From the NCBI RefSeq assembly GCF_015668195.1, contig NZ_JADPFC010000013.1:1-30432 (forward strand): 30,432 nucleotides of DNA, written 5' to 3'. The stretch is from Romboutsia_C sp015668195. Its GTDB lineage: Bacteria; Bacillota; Clostridia; Peptostreptococcales; Peptostreptococcaceae. Below are positions 7,797 to 16,662 of the stretch, one piece after another. The position numbers and the translations under genes are program-made. Position 1 is the first letter of the stretch. Each line of letters begins with the position of its first letter. The notes under the pieces were generated by a model, which searched no databases, was not told the DNA's origin, and worked only from the letters and a program-made list of their open reading frames with translations.

Positions 7797-8150
7797 ATGA
7801 GTATTGAGAATCCAATGTTAAACAAGAAAAATGGGTTACTTAATATAAAGCAAAAAATAGAAGAAAAATTAACTGGACAAGACTTTATAAATAGCAAAAA
7901 CAATAATATAAATGTATTAGGTTTAATAAATAAACCAAAGCAAAAAGAAGAAAAAGTTATGTTAGGAATAAAGCTAAAAAAAGATGTAGCAGATAAGGTA
8001 AAGTCTTTTTCATATGAAAATAATATGACAGTATCTGAAGTACTAGAGGATATAATTAGCAAGATGTTTGATTCGGTTGAATTAAATGAAGAGGCACTTT
8101 CTGCATATGAAGAGAAGTATAAGAAAAAATCAAAGAAGTCTAAAAAGTAG
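7797..8150 (+). CDS. CopG-like ribbon-helix-helix protein
   Basis: 117 residues. A flexible N-terminus (MSIENPMLNKKNGLLNIKQK) is followed by a ribbon-helix-helix domain at about 55-97: the beta strand VMLGIKLKKDVADKVK and helices around NNMTVSEVLEDIISKMF. The tail is Lys/Ser-rich. In the complete backbone copy this gene follows parA, so it is probably the DNA-binding partner of a ParA partition system and an autorepressor; here its parA has been lost. A 20-mer repeat and then rep follow. Confidence 0.85.
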   Translation: MSIENPMLNKKNGLLNIKQKIEEKLTGQDFINSKNNNINVLGLINKPKQKEEKVMLGIKLKKDVADKVKSFSYENNMTVSEVLEDIISKMFDSVELNEEALSAYEEKYKKKSKKSKK

Positions 8151-8162
8151 TGCGTAAAAAAT

Positions 8163-8182
8163 GGCTCTTTATAAATATGTGG
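8163..8182 (+). repeat. Backbone 20-mer repeat, copy 4
   Basis: Exact GGCTCTTTATAAATATGTGG, 12 bases after the copG stop, in the same context as copy 1. Confidence 0.8.
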
Positions 8183-8271
8183 TGTGTGATAAGGTCGAGT
8201 AATCAATAAATATATACTAAAAGCCCCCTTTATGTTAAAATTTAAGTATATAAATCGAAAATTAAATGGAA

Positions 8272-8320
8272 AAAAGCCAGAAGTGTATAAGTTTGGCGAC
8301 TTACTTCTAGCTTTTTATAT
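8272..8320. terminator. Hairpin terminator upstream of rep
   Basis: AAAAAGCCAGAAGT pairs with ACTTCTAGCTTTTT with one interruption, followed by a T-rich end. It probably ends copG transcription. Confidence 0.6.
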
Positions 8321-8552
8321 AGCACTCTTGATAAGAGATAACTCAAATAAGAGATTTTTTATATTGTTATTATGTATTCATATTATCATAATAATTCTAA
8401 TATATCAATAAATTTGATATTTATTTGAACAATATGAAAAATAATTATAGATTTTATTAACTAGAACATATTTTTAGAGTAATTTTTATAATTAAAAGAG
8501 AGATCTCCTTATCTTTAGTGTCAACATACTAAAAATAGAGGGGAATTTTTTT
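8321..8552 (+). promoter_or_regulatory. rep leader / candidate origin region
   Basis: About 230 bases of very AT-rich DNA with small inverted repeats (ATATCA/TGATAT near 8400) before the rep RBS AGAGGGGAA. No clear iteron set was found. Position upstream of rep and base composition make it a candidate origin or copy-control region, but nothing specific is proven. Confidence 0.35.
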
Positions 8553-9845
8553 ATGCAAATGACAAAGTTCTGTGACCATCTATATGATGAAAGTACTGAT
8601 GGTTATATTCAAATATTAAAAATAGATGATAAAGAAAATAATGGTGAGAAGACCATTAAAATATACAATACTAAAAATGACGGGCTAAGAGAGATTGTAG
8701 AAGAATTACATAAGAAAGATGATGTATTTTTAGCACCAAATACAATGTATCTACCAAAAAGAAGAGTAGAAAATATAAGACAGTTTAGAGCCTTATTTCA
8801 AGATATAGACTGTGAGAGTATGAGCTTAGAAAAGGCTGAAACAGTATATATGATATGGCTACTACATTATGAAGGTAAAATACCTAAACCAACTATGGTG
8901 ACAGATAGTGGAAGAGGAGTACATCTTTACTTTAGAATACAAAATGCTCCTTATGGAGCTTTAAATACATGGCAAGAGCTACAAGATTACATATATTATA
9001 ATTTAAAGCATTTAGGGGCTGATAGAAGAGCAACAGATGGAGCAAGAGTACTTAGATTACCTGGAACTATAAATTCGAGATGTGATACAAATTGTAAGGT
9101 TTTATATATAGATAACGATATAGAGTACTCTATGTATGAATTAAGAGAAGAGTATTTAAATTATAAGCCTAAAACACATCAACTACAGATGCAACAGGTT
9201 AAGAAAATTGATAACAAAGTTATTTGTAATAGATTCTTTAATTCATATAGTTTACATATGGAAAGAGCTAATGATTTAGAAACTTTATGCAGACTTAGAA
9301 AATATGATATGACAGGTTGTAGAAACATGGCCCTACATTGTTATGCATACTGGAAGGGCATTTATATAAGAGATGCTTATGACCTTGAAAATGTAGTTAT
9401 AGAGTTTAATAATGCATTTACTGAACCACTGAAGGAAACAGAGGTACAAGCGATTTTAAGATGTATACCAAAGGCTATAGAAAAGTTTATAGCTTATGAA
9501 CAAGGTATAAGAAGCGGTGAACGTAAGAGGGTTACTAAAGGCATGAGGGATAAAGAAGGCTATTGGTATAAAAATGAAACTTTAATAGATAGATTAGGAA
9601 TTACAAGTAAAGAGCAAAAACATATGAAAACTATTATAGGAATTGATGAAAAATATGATAGGAATAATGAGAGAAGAAGAGCAAAGAGAAGAAATGAAGA
9701 TGGTCTAACTAAAAGACAACAGGATAAGTTAGAGAGATTAAATAGTATAAAGGTTTTAAAGGAGAAAGGTTTAAATCAAAGCGATATAGCGAAAGAACTT
9801 GGTATAAGTAGACAAGCAGTAAGTAAATTAATAAAAGAATTATAA
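8553..9845 (+). CDS. Plasmid replication protein (AEP primase-type Rep)
   Basis: 430 residues. An archaeo-eukaryotic-type primase domain is indicated by three motifs in order: FQDIDCE (DID at 84-86, metal binding), SGRGVHLYF (119-127, with the catalytic-type His at 124) and RVLRLPGTIN (165-174). The C-terminal segment (about 399-430, EKGLNQSDIAKELGISRQAV) is a helix-turn-helix that could bind the origin. The RBS is GAGGGG. A PriCT-like helical region lies between. This combination is typical of replication initiators of Firmicute plasmids. Three DNA traces of this gene family exist in the window; only this one is intact. Confidence 0.85.
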   Translation: MQMTKFCDHLYDESTDGYIQILKIDDKENNGEKTIKIYNTKNDGLREIVEELHKKDDVFLAPNTMYLPKRRVENIRQFRALFQDIDCESMSLEKAETVYMIWLLHYEGKIPKPTMVTDSGRGVHLYFRIQNAPYGALNTWQELQDYIYYNLKHLGADRRATDGARVLRLPGTINSRCDTNCKVLYIDNDIEYSMYELREEYLNYKPKTHQLQMQQVKKIDNKVICNRFFNSYSLHMERANDLETLCRLRKYDMTGCRNMALHCYAYWKGIYIRDAYDLENVVIEFNNAFTEPLKETEVQAILRCIPKAIEKFIAYEQGIRSGERKRVTKGMRDKEGYWYKNETLIDRLGITSKEQKHMKTIIGIDEKYDRNNERRRAKRRNEDGLTKRQQDKLERLNSIKVLKEKGLNQSDIAKELGISRQAVSKLIKEL

Positions 9846-9863
9846 TTGTTCGTCAACTGAAAT

Positions 9864-9883
9864 GGCTCTTTATAAATATGTGG
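9864..9883 (+). repeat. Backbone 20-mer repeat, copy 5
   Basis: Exact GGCTCTTTATAAATATGTGG, 18 bases after the rep stop. Confidence 0.8.
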
Positions 9884-9926
9884 TCTTTTCGGAGAAGTTC
9901 TTTTACTATAAAGTGGTGACATGAAA

Positions 9927-9944
9927 TGACTCTTTATAAATCTG
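9927..9944 (+). repeat. Backbone 20-mer repeat, copy 6 (degenerate)
   Basis: TGACTCTTTATAAATCTGG: one internal change and a shortened 3' half relative to the consensus, about 63 bases after copy 5. Confidence 0.6.
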
Positions 9945-9946
9945 GA

Positions 9947-9980
9947 AGAAGGAACCCTTAATAGAGTTCCTTTTTTTTTT
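9947..9980. terminator. Terminator between rep and the M56 gene
   Basis: AAGGAAC/GTTCCTT stem with loop CCTTAATAGA and a run of ten T on the plus strand. It ends rep and touches the stop of the convergent M56 gene. Confidence 0.75.
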
Positions 9981-11796
9981 ATTTATTATTTATACTTTCA
10001 TATACAAAGATTCCAGCTGTAGAATTTTTATCATATTCATTTTCATTATTTTTATAAGGATGCATATATTTCACAATATACTCTTTATCTCCAACTCTAT
10101 AAGTTATTTGTGTAACTCCTACTTCATCTTCATACTTACTATTGACTTCTTTTATGTCTTCATGAGTATTTTCTTTTACATATTCAATAGATTCTTCCAT
10201 AGTCAATATTTGGGGATTTACTTCACTACTATATGAGATCTTCTTTATAAGTTCCATATTGTGAAATTCATTTATGTTTTTTATTTCTTTATTAACTTCA
10301 TCTATATCTTTGATGGCAACAACTTCCTTTGGTATAGACTCTTGAATATTATTATTTAACTTAGATAATATATCTTCTTGTTCTTTTAAGTTAGAACTAT
10401 ATATCTCAGTCATAGATGTATTAGACTCTTCTCCCATTACATCTACACCTTTTCCTATTTCTGATTGAGTATATAAAAACATATTTTCACAGTTTAACTT
10501 TACTCCCTTTATATACTTCATATTATCCTCACCGATTAGTGTTACCAGATTTTTTCCTACTTTTATAGCTAATTGATTTTCACCCAAGTCTATAATATTC
10601 TCTTTGTCAATTTTAGCTATTTCTTCTTTTGGGAACTCAACGCTACTTTCCGCTATCTTTGCAAATTTATAATATGTTTTAAATAGTTCATTATTTTTAG
10701 ATGATTCATCAATATATTCAACTAAATTCTTTTGGTCTTCTACGGATACTGATCCTACTTTAGTAAAGAAAGAAGACCTATGGTCACTTGCTACTGTTGC
10801 GTCATAAAAAGCATGTATTCCATTTAAATATCCATTTTTACTAGTATTTAAATAATGTATATCTACTAAATTTCCATCTAAATTTGGTGTATATGCTACA
10901 GATACTTTTTCTTTTTCTTTTCCAAATTCTACAGACATCAAATTCTTTCCAGAGTTAAATGCACTGCTCACATAACCATCGACATTTGTAAGTTTTTTAT
11001 CTGAAACTAATTCTTTTATTTTGTTAGGATTTACTATGTCTCCGTTCAATTGTGCTTTAACTATTGTACTATAGTCATTTTCTATATTTGTTAACCCTTT
11101 TTCACTGTGACTCTCTTTTTTTGTTTCTACTTTTGAACTTTCTCCTCTTGAAGTAGTAAGCATAATAGGCGCCGTTATTCCAACTGCTAACACTCCAACT
11201 ACTGTAAATAATACTGTTTTATTTTTTATATTTTTCATCCCTTTTATACTCCTTATTCTTTTCTTAAGTTTACTTTTATCATTAGCCATACTCATAAGAG
11301 TTGGATAAAATAATGATTGATTTGACTTTTCGATTACAGATATTATAGACTTTGCATACTCTTTATGTTCTTTATTTTCTAATATCATCAATACTTTTTC
11401 ATCTGTTGCTAATTCAATATCATCCCTAACTTTACTTAGTAAATGCCATATTATTGGATTAAACCAATGTATTGCTTTTATAACTAATATTATGTAATTT
11501 ACTAATATATCGTTTCTTTTATAATGAGACAATTCATGTAAAAATATATACTCTAACTCTTGATCTTCAAGTGTAACCATCTTTAGTGGTAATAATATTT
11601 TAGGAGATAAAATACTGATTAGTGCAGGTGTATCTATTTCATCATTTACGATTAATTTAACTCTTTTACCTGTTTTAGATTTTTTTCTGGCACATTCTAA
11701 TATATATTCTAATCTTTCATCATGCTGTACTTTACCTTTGCTTAATTTTATATTTAAAGTGGTATATACTAATAATACAAATGATAGTGAATAAGT
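9979..11796 (-). pseudogene. M56 (BlaR1-type) metallopeptidase gene, N-terminus missing
   Basis: The frame is open from 11796 (just after a TAA) to the stop at 9979, but the first ATG is internal, at 11580. Upstream of it the frame still reads TPALISILSPKILLPLK, the segment that precedes the zinc site in BlaR1-like proteins, so about 100 or more N-terminal residues including membrane helices are gone. HELSH (zinc motif) is at residues 15-19 from that ATG; a membrane helix (VLFTVVGVLAVGITAPIML) and a large extracellular domain without penicillin-binding motifs follow. No BlaI-type repressor is adjacent. A start at 11580 could still give a 533-residue protein. Confidence 0.75.
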
Positions 11797-11798
11797 TT

Positions 11799-11833
11799 AA
11801 AAGCTCGTACAAGCTAGAATACGAGCTTTTTTA
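11799..11833. terminator. Terminator at the broken end of the M56 gene
   Basis: AAAAGCTCGTA/TACGAGCTTTTTT stem with an 11-base loop. It sits directly where the M56 frame is cut, suggesting that the 5' part was replaced by foreign sequence. Confidence 0.75.
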
Positions 11834-12016
11834 ATACTTTAAATTAATAAGCCAATGTTGAAATTCTAAATATTCAAAATAACTTAGGTTTTATTATTTT
11901 TTTGTACTTTATTTTTTGAAGTTTTAGTAATTGGTTTACATTTAACCATAAAACCTACTTTAAATTTTATAATTTAGATAAATAAATTAAATATAAAAAA
12001 TGAAAAGGGGATTTTT
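11834..12016 (+). promoter_or_regulatory. Upstream region of the amidase gene
   Basis: AT-rich. TAGGTTTTAT (11885-11894) and ATAAAACCTA (11948-11957) form a 10-bp inverted repeat 53 bases apart, which could be an operator or a loose hairpin. RBS AAAAGGGG precedes the amidase ATG. Confidence 0.4.
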
Positions 12017-12688
12017 ATGGGAAAGTTAGTTATTGATTTAGGGCATGGAGGCAAGGATCCAGGAGCCATTGGACCAACTAAAATTTGTGAGGCTGATGTA
12101 GTTTTAAATATTGGGTGTGAAATTGATAAAATTTTAAAAGGCTATGATTTAGATTATAAGTTTACAAGATTTAGCGACAAGTATCTTTCATTAACTGAAA
12201 GGGCTAGATTTTCAAATAGGTTTGGAGCAGATTACTTTGTATCTATTCATATTAATTCATCAAATGATAGAAGTGTTAGAGGTGTTGAGGTTTGGCAATA
12301 TGATGGAGATAATAGTAAGTTAAATAGTTTTTCAAAATGTGTTTGTGATGATATTTCAAAAATTTTAGATATTAGAAATAGAGGTGTTAAGTATAATAAA
12401 AATTTTACTGTACTTAGTAAGACTACTATGCCTGCATGTTTGATTGAAGTTGATTTTATATCAAATATTGATGCGGAAAGAGATTTAAAAGATAGTGTTA
12501 AGATTAAAAAAATAGCTACTGCTATTACTGAGAATTTGATAGATTTATTTAGTGTAGAAAATATAATCAATGATGCTTTATATAGAGTTTGTATTGGAGC
12601 TTTTAAAGATAAGAATAATGCTATAAAACAAGTTGAAAAGGCAAAAAATAAGGGATTTGAGGATACTTATATAATTAGAATGAATTGA
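12017..12688 (+). CDS. N-acetylmuramoyl-L-alanine amidase (Amidase_3)
   Basis: 223 residues. It cuts the amide bond between muramic acid and the stem peptide of peptidoglycan. The Amidase_3 zinc site is complete: His10 in DLGHGGKDPGA, Glu25 in CEAD, His78 in VSIHINSS, and catalytic Glu144 in CLIEVDF. After the catalytic domain (about 1-175) a short C-terminal segment (YRVCIGAFKDKNNAIKQVEK) resembles a SPOR-like wall-binding repeat. No signal peptide is seen, as in phage endolysins and mother-cell lytic enzymes. There is no adjacent holin. Confidence 0.92.
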   Translation: MGKLVIDLGHGGKDPGAIGPTKICEADVVLNIGCEIDKILKGYDLDYKFTRFSDKYLSLTERARFSNRFGADYFVSIHINSSNDRSVRGVEVWQYDGDNSKLNSFSKCVCDDISKILDIRNRGVKYNKNFTVLSKTTMPACLIEVDFISNIDAERDLKDSVKIKKIATAITENLIDLFSVENIINDALYRVCIGAFKDKNNAIKQVEKAKNKGFEDTYIIRMN

Positions 12689-12957
12689 CATTAGAAACTA
12701 AAATATTATGGTACATTTTTCTATGTTTAGCATTGCAAAGTAAAGTCTTTGAAGAATAAAGTTAATAAATTTTAGAAATGATTGACTTTAGAATATAAGG
12801 TTAATATAGTTTATTGAAAAATACAAAGGAGTATATCTAATGAAATATAGTAACTTCAAAGGATATACTCTTTTGTATATATAACTGTTATGAAAATCTA
12901 AATTTTAAGACTACTTACTTTAGTTTCAGGGAATAGTTATTTTATTTACTAAGATTT
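12689..12957. other. Intergenic region with a terminator
   Basis: Contains a hairpin at about 12825-12875 (AAAGGAGTATATC pairing with GGATATACTCTTT, loop of about 24 bases), probably a terminator for the amidase. No gene was seen. Confidence 0.55.
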
Positions 12958-13269
12958 TTAAATACCCGAGTTATGTGCAATAACATATAGCATAGGAATT
13001 GTTATATATATGATTGCTATTAAGCAATAATGAATTACCATATTTATATTTTTATTTATTATCCAATATATTACTGATAAAAAGCAATATATTAAAAATA
13101 CACCTGCTACCATTATAGGAATGTTATATGGGTAATCATAAACTGTTGCCATTATAGGAACCTCATATAGATTGTGGTCTATAATCCAATTAGGTACTGA
13201 TACAGAGGAGAGAGCTAAAATTCCTGCTATAATCCAATCTATCATCTTCCAGTCTTTATACTTACTCAT
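12958..13269 (-). CDS. Small four-helix membrane protein
   Basis: The ATG at 13269 is preferred over the upstream TTG because GGAG lies 10 bases before it. 103 residues with hydrophobic segments near IDWIIAGILALSSVSV, IPIMVAGVFLIYCFLSVIYW and VIHYCLIAIIYITIPMLYVI. No family was recognised. It is the last gene before the first copy of the large intergenic repeat. Confidence 0.65.
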   Translation of the reverse strand: MSKYKDWKMIDWIIAGILALSSVSVPNWIIDHNLYEVPIMATVYDYPYNIPIMVAGVFLIYCFLSVIYWIINKNINMVIHYCLIAIIYITIPMLYVIAHNSGI

Positions 13270-13342
13270 TTCTAAATTCACTCCATTCAAGTTAGCTTAT
13301 TTACTAATTTTACCATAAATAAATTAAATTCACAAAATACAA

Positions 13343-13603
13343 TTATTCCTTAAAAACTTATTTGAAGTAGTATAGTAAAAAAGCCCTTAGAATCCATTTA
13401 TTTGGGTTATAAGGGTATTAACTTTGTTTGAAAATATCTAACTATACTCTAAAGTGAAATTTTAAGACTTGTTGTTTTAATATAAAAAATGTACATAAAA
13501 TAGTGTTTTTCATTTCTTGTACATTTAGGATATTGATTTAAATATTTTGTAGATGTTATAGAGCAAATAAAGACGTTCATCAAACTATATGTTTTTTTGA
13601 ACA
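13343..13603 (+). repeat. Cassette repeat R1 (long form)
   Basis: Begins ATTCCTTAAAAACTTATTT. Hairpin B is at about 13380-13418 (imperfect here), hairpin C at 13440-13473, then a TGTACA-flanked element (about 13489-13524) and hairpin D (GTTCATCAAAC ... TTTTTTTGAAC, 13575-13602). Hairpin B read on the minus strand is GC-rich and followed by a T run, so it can serve as the terminator of the Xre gene to its right. Confidence 0.85.
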
Positions 13604-13610
13604 TATTTTT

Positions 13611-13979
13611 TTATGGTTGAATTAATTTACCTGTAGTTATTAAAGACCCAATTGCGCATACCACTACAATTATAATAATAAACCAACCAAACCATACAAT
13701 CGATTTTATTATAGTTTTTAAGACCGACTCAAAATATGAAATATCTATAGACTTATGATTTTTTTCTTTAATATCTTGAACGTCTATATCTTTCATAAGT
13801 TCATCTAAAGTCAACTCAAAGAAGTCACTTAATAAAACTAATTTCTCAAAGTCTGGATATGATTGACCACTTTCCCATTTTGAAATAGTTTGTCTAGATA
13901 CATTTAATTCTCTTCCAAGTTCTTCTTGTGACAAACCTTTCTTTTTTCTTAAATCTAATATTTTTTCATTAAATTTCAT
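13611..13979 (-). CDS. Xre-family regulator with membrane anchor
   Basis: 122 residues. The HTH_3 domain is at 5-60 (RKKKGLSQEELGRELNVSRQ, TISKWESGQSYPDFEKL), then a linker and one membrane helix (WFGWFIIIIVVVCAIGSLI). RBS AAAGGGGA precedes the ATG. The end of the gene is 8 bases from repeat R1 and its promoter side runs into R2, so it is a complete single-gene cassette. Membrane-anchored Xre proteins may sense envelope state; the target is unknown. Confidence 0.88.
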   Translation of the reverse strand: MKFNEKILDLRKKKGLSQEELGRELNVSRQTISKWESGQSYPDFEKLVLLSDFFELTLDELMKDIDVQDIKEKNHKSIDISYFESVLKTIIKSIVWFGWFIIIIVVVCAIGSLITTGKLIQP

Positions 13980-14135
13980 ATAATATAAATCCCCTTTGGC
14001 TAGATAATATAATATTTATTCTATCTATATACTATAAAGCTGTCTATCAACCTTTATTTGCAATGTGTAAACTAAGATTAACATGTTGAAATATTAACCA
14101 CTATACTAAGAGTTTTCTTACATAATTGATTGAAT

Positions 14136-14376
14136 GTCCACTATAACAGATGTTTTTGTGGTCATTCTTGAAAAACTATTCCTTAAAAATACATTTAAAG
14201 ATATCTAGCAAAAATGCTCTTAAAATCCATTTATTTAGATTCTAAGGGCTTTAACTTTATCTCAAATACATAACAAGTCTTTAAAGTAAAATTTTAAGAC
14301 TTGTTGTTTTAATATTTTTTAGATGTGTTATAGATCAAGTAAATATGTTCACTAAATTATATATTTTTTTGAAAAT
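14136..14376 (+). repeat. Cassette repeat R2 (long form)
   Basis: The most complete copy: hairpin A (GTCCACTATAACAGATGTTT then TTGTGGTC, 14136-14163), left end ACTATTCCTTAAAAA, hairpin B (about 14214-14251), hairpin C with arms AACAAGTCTT/AAGACTTGTT (about 14271-14304), then hairpin D (GTTCACTAAATT ... TTTTTTTGAA, 14346-14373). Confidence 0.88.
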
Positions 14377-14439
14377 TAAAAAGAGCATTGTCCATTAATG
14401 CTCATTAGTTATAAGTATATTAAAATGCTTTACTTAACC

Positions 14440-14469
14440 TACCCCGACAAATTGTAATTTGTCGGGGTA
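14440..14469. terminator. GC-rich palindrome, likely terminator
   Basis: A perfect 13-bp stem TACCCCGACAAAT/ATTTGTCGGGGTA with loop TGTA. It stands out by GC content in the AT-rich surroundings and lies downstream of the Nudix gene on the minus strand. Confidence 0.65.
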
Positions 14470-14502
14470 AGTACGAAATCAAACCCATGTAATAGACTAA
14501 AT

Positions 14503-15030
14503 TTACCACCTACCCAAGGCTGTTAGTAAAAAAATATAATGTGTTCTGTAAGGCATAAGCATAGGGGAATGTGTTTCTACCATTATCTTGAATTTCTCAA
14601 GTGAAACATACGATACCTCTTTCACTTCATTATCGTAGAAAGAGTACTCATCTAAAAGAATATCTGCTCTATAAAGGAACACATCATCTATTTCATTTTC
14701 AAAATATCCATCAACCTCTCCATACTCTCGACACGAAAAGAGATATTGGAGTTTATCTATTTCTAAATTAATGCCAAGTTCTTCTTTTCCTTCTCGTATA
14801 GCTGCTTCTAAAGATGTTTCACCAGCTTGTATATGCCCTGAAAACGAAATATCCATCATATTTGGGAACATAACTTGACTATTTCGAGTTTGTAGTAGTA
14901 TCTCATCATTAGAATTAATAATCCATACACAGACACCTTTATGAATAAGCCCTTTTCTATGGGTCTCGTATTTTTCCTCAGTCTTACCACATTTTTGTCC
15001 TAATTCGTTATAAATATCAATCATTTCCAT
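14503..15030 (-). CDS. Nudix hydrolase
   Basis: 175 residues. The Nudix box is complete at 65-87: Gly65, Glu71, then REGKEELGI (79-87), which places Mg2+ for cleaving a nucleoside-diphosphate-type substrate. The N-terminus (YNELGQKCGKTEEKYETHRK) resembles the IPP-isomerase-like/YfcD Nudix branch, so the substrate could be a nucleotide, a sugar nucleotide or another diphosphate. It is alone between repeats R2 and R3, transcribed toward R2. ATG start with a weaker upstream GGGGG. Confidence 0.93.
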   Translation of the reverse strand: MEMIDIYNELGQKCGKTEEKYETHRKGLIHKGVCVWIINSNDEILLQTRNSQVMFPNMMDISFSGHIQAGETSLEAAIREGKEELGINLEIDKLQYLFSCREYGEVDGYFENEIDDVFLYRADILLDEYSFYDNEVKEVSYVSLEKFKIMVETHSPMLMPYRTHYIFLLTALGRW

Positions 15031-15097
15031 TAATACAGTACCCCCATAAATTCCTATTTATCTATATTATATTATATTAATATTTATTTCACAATTT

Positions 15098-15265
15098 GAC
15101 ACTAAAACAGCTGTTTTAGTGGTAATTCTTAAAAATACTATTCCCTAAAAACTTGTTTAAACAGTTGTCGCAAAAATGCCCTTAGGATCCATTTATTTCG
15201 ATTCTAAGGGCATTAACTTTATCTTAAATACATAACTAGTCTTTAAAGTAAAATTTTAAGGAGAG
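15098..15265 (+). repeat. Cassette repeat R3
   Basis: Hairpin A is here a perfect 22-bp palindrome (CACTAAAACAG/CTGTTTTAGTG, 15100-15121). The left end ACTATTCCCTAAAAACTTGT, hairpin B (about 15178-15214) and the left arm of C (AACTAGTCTTT) follow. The right arm of C is replaced by AAGGAGAGTT, which leads to a plus-strand gene. Confidence 0.85.
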
Positions 15266-15334
15266 TTAATAAATTTACTTTTCTTTTATCAATAAGATAT
15301 ATACCATAAAGATTAAAAGGGAGGGAGAAATTTT

Positions 15335-15529
15335 ATGGAATGTCAGAAATGTAAAATTGAAATGAAGATGGTTGATTTTAAGGCTGTAGTAGTTGGAGTA
15401 AAACCATACATAAGTGCCAGGAAAAAAGGTACTTTTAAAGGTGAAAAGATAAGTAATGTTTTATGTTATGTATGTGCAACATGTGGACATATAGAGTTTT
15501 TAGCAGAGAATCCAGGTGAATTTAAGTAA
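15335..15529 (+). CDS. Small zinc-ribbon protein
   Basis: 64 residues. CQKC at 3-6 and CYVCATCGH in the second half give the two cysteine pairs of a zinc ribbon. Between them is a short beta region (KAVVVGVKPYISARKKGTFK). RBS GGGAGGG. Such proteins are often nucleic-acid-binding accessory factors, but the role is unknown. It is alone between R3 and R4, and its stop is about 6 bases from R4. Confidence 0.8.
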   Translation: MECQKCKIEMKMVDFKAVVVGVKPYISARKKGTFKGEKISNVLCYVCATCGHIEFLAENPGEFK

Positions 15530-15534
15530 TCAAA

Positions 15535-15666
15535 CTAATCGCTAAAAACTTATTTAAAGATATCTAGTAAAAAGCCCTTAAAATCCATTTATTTAGATTC
15601 TAAGGGCTTTAACTTTATCTCAAATAAATATAACAAGTCTTTAAAGTAAAATTTTAAGACTTGTTA
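15535..15666 (+). repeat. Cassette repeat R4
   Basis: Left end CTAAAAACTTATTTAAAGAT, hairpin B (AAGCCCTTAAAATC ... GATTCTAAGGGCTT, about 15571-15609), hairpin C with perfectly paired arms AACAAGTCTT/AAGACTTGTT (about 15633-15666). No A or D hairpins; both neighbours are plus-strand genes. Confidence 0.85.
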
Positions 15667-15742
15667 TATTTAGCTGCAAAACCCTATAGTTATTGCTAAA
15701 CTTTAATTAAGGGTAAAATATATTTAGAAGGGAGTGAAACTT

Positions 15743-16012
15743 ATGAACTTTTCAATAGGTGATATTGTAGCATTTTTGATATTATTTGGATTTGGTCTAT
15801 ATTTTATAAAACAGTATTACAAATCAAAACGTAAAAAATATCTATTATTTTTATTAGTTTGTACATGTGGAATATTTAATAGAAATAATATAATTTATAT
15901 TAATGGAATAGAAATAAATAATACAATATATGTTGAGATATTTAGATATATGATTTTATCTGCAATAGTGATATTTGGATATAAATTATATAAGAGAAAA
16001 GAACTAATTTAA
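15743..16012 (+). CDS. Small membrane protein
   Basis: The ATG at 15743 is chosen: GGGAG lies 8 bases before it, whereas the GTG at 15734 overlaps that RBS. 89 residues with helices at about 5-23 (GDIVAFLILFGFGLYFI), 33-47 and 67-82, and a basic loop (KQYYKSKRKKY). No family was recognised. Single-gene cassette between R4 and R5. Confidence 0.65.
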   Translation: MNFSIGDIVAFLILFGFGLYFIKQYYKSKRKKYLLFLLVCTCGIFNRNNIIYINGIEINNTIYVEIFRYMILSAIVIFGYKLYKRKELI

Positions 16013-16017
16013 ATTAA

Positions 16018-16230
16018 ATAATCCTTAAAAACTTGTTTAAAGACATGTAGTAAAAATGCCCTTAAAATCCATTTATTTAGATTTTAAGGGCATTAACCTT
16101 ATGTAAGATACATACCTAGTCCTTAAAGTGAAATTTTAAGACTTGTTGTTTTTCTATTAATTTAAAGGATTTTTAGATATGTCATAGATCAGTTAAATAT
16201 GTTAATCAAATCATATGTTTTATTGAACAT
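16018..16230 (+). repeat. Cassette repeat R5 (long form)
   Basis: Left end ATCCTTAAAAACTTGTTTAA, hairpin B (about 16057-16093), hairpin C with unmatched arms (ACCTAGTCC versus AAGACTTGTT, as if two copies were joined) and hairpin D (about 16200-16230). The right neighbour is on the minus strand. Confidence 0.83.
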
Positions 16231-16331
16231 CAAAAAAGAGCACATTAAATTGATCTCTTTATATATTCAAAATATAGTTTTATAATGAATTTTGGCAATA
16301 GTATCATATAAACCCAATTTCATTCTCTAAG

Positions 16332-16658
16332 TTAAATCTTATTATCAAAATATTTTAATACAGCTAGTTCTATCGCATTTCGTAATCCAAGGTAACATAC
16401 ACCATAGGTACAAAGACGATTCAGTGTAAAAGTTATGCTAATATCAGAATTAAGTGATATCATTTCTCCAATAAATAAAGCTATTATAAATACTGTAGAG
16501 GTTAATAGATTTACTATATTATTAGCTTTATTTTGAATTAATTGCCAACGTTCATCTTTTTTATAAGCAACTTCTTTTTTTCCCTTCCAAAATGGAAGAA
16601 AGATAGTAACCCCAGCACCTGGAATCAAGAAACATAAAAAAATAATTTGTTCATTCAT
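16332..16658 (-). CDS. Small membrane protein paired with Xre regulator
   Basis: The ATG at 16658 is preferred because AAGGAGG lies 8 bases upstream; the longer frame would overlap the regulator. 108 residues: an N-terminal helix (IIFLCFLIPGAGVTIFLPF), a cytoplasmic segment with KKDERWQLIQNKANN, then two helices (IVNLLTSTVFIIALFIGEMI and a C-terminal one). The DERxxxIxxKA pattern is common in small membrane proteins encoded next to Xre regulators. Two-gene operon with the next entry, 4 bases apart. Confidence 0.75.
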   Translation of the reverse strand: MNEQIIFLCFLIPGAGVTIFLPFWKGKKEVAYKKDERWQLIQNKANNIVNLLTSTVFIIALFIGEMISLNSDISITFTLNRLCTYGVCYLGLRNAIELAVLKYFDNKI

Positions 16659-16662
16659 TACG

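Noticed and set aside
7775..8206. Minus-strand frame of 143 codons over copG
   Set aside because: Phe/Ser-rich antisense shadow of the CopG-like gene.
12017..12688. Part of a prophage lysis module
   Set aside because: The amidase looks endolysin-like, but no holin, tail or packaging genes are nearby; a lone amidase does not show a prophage.
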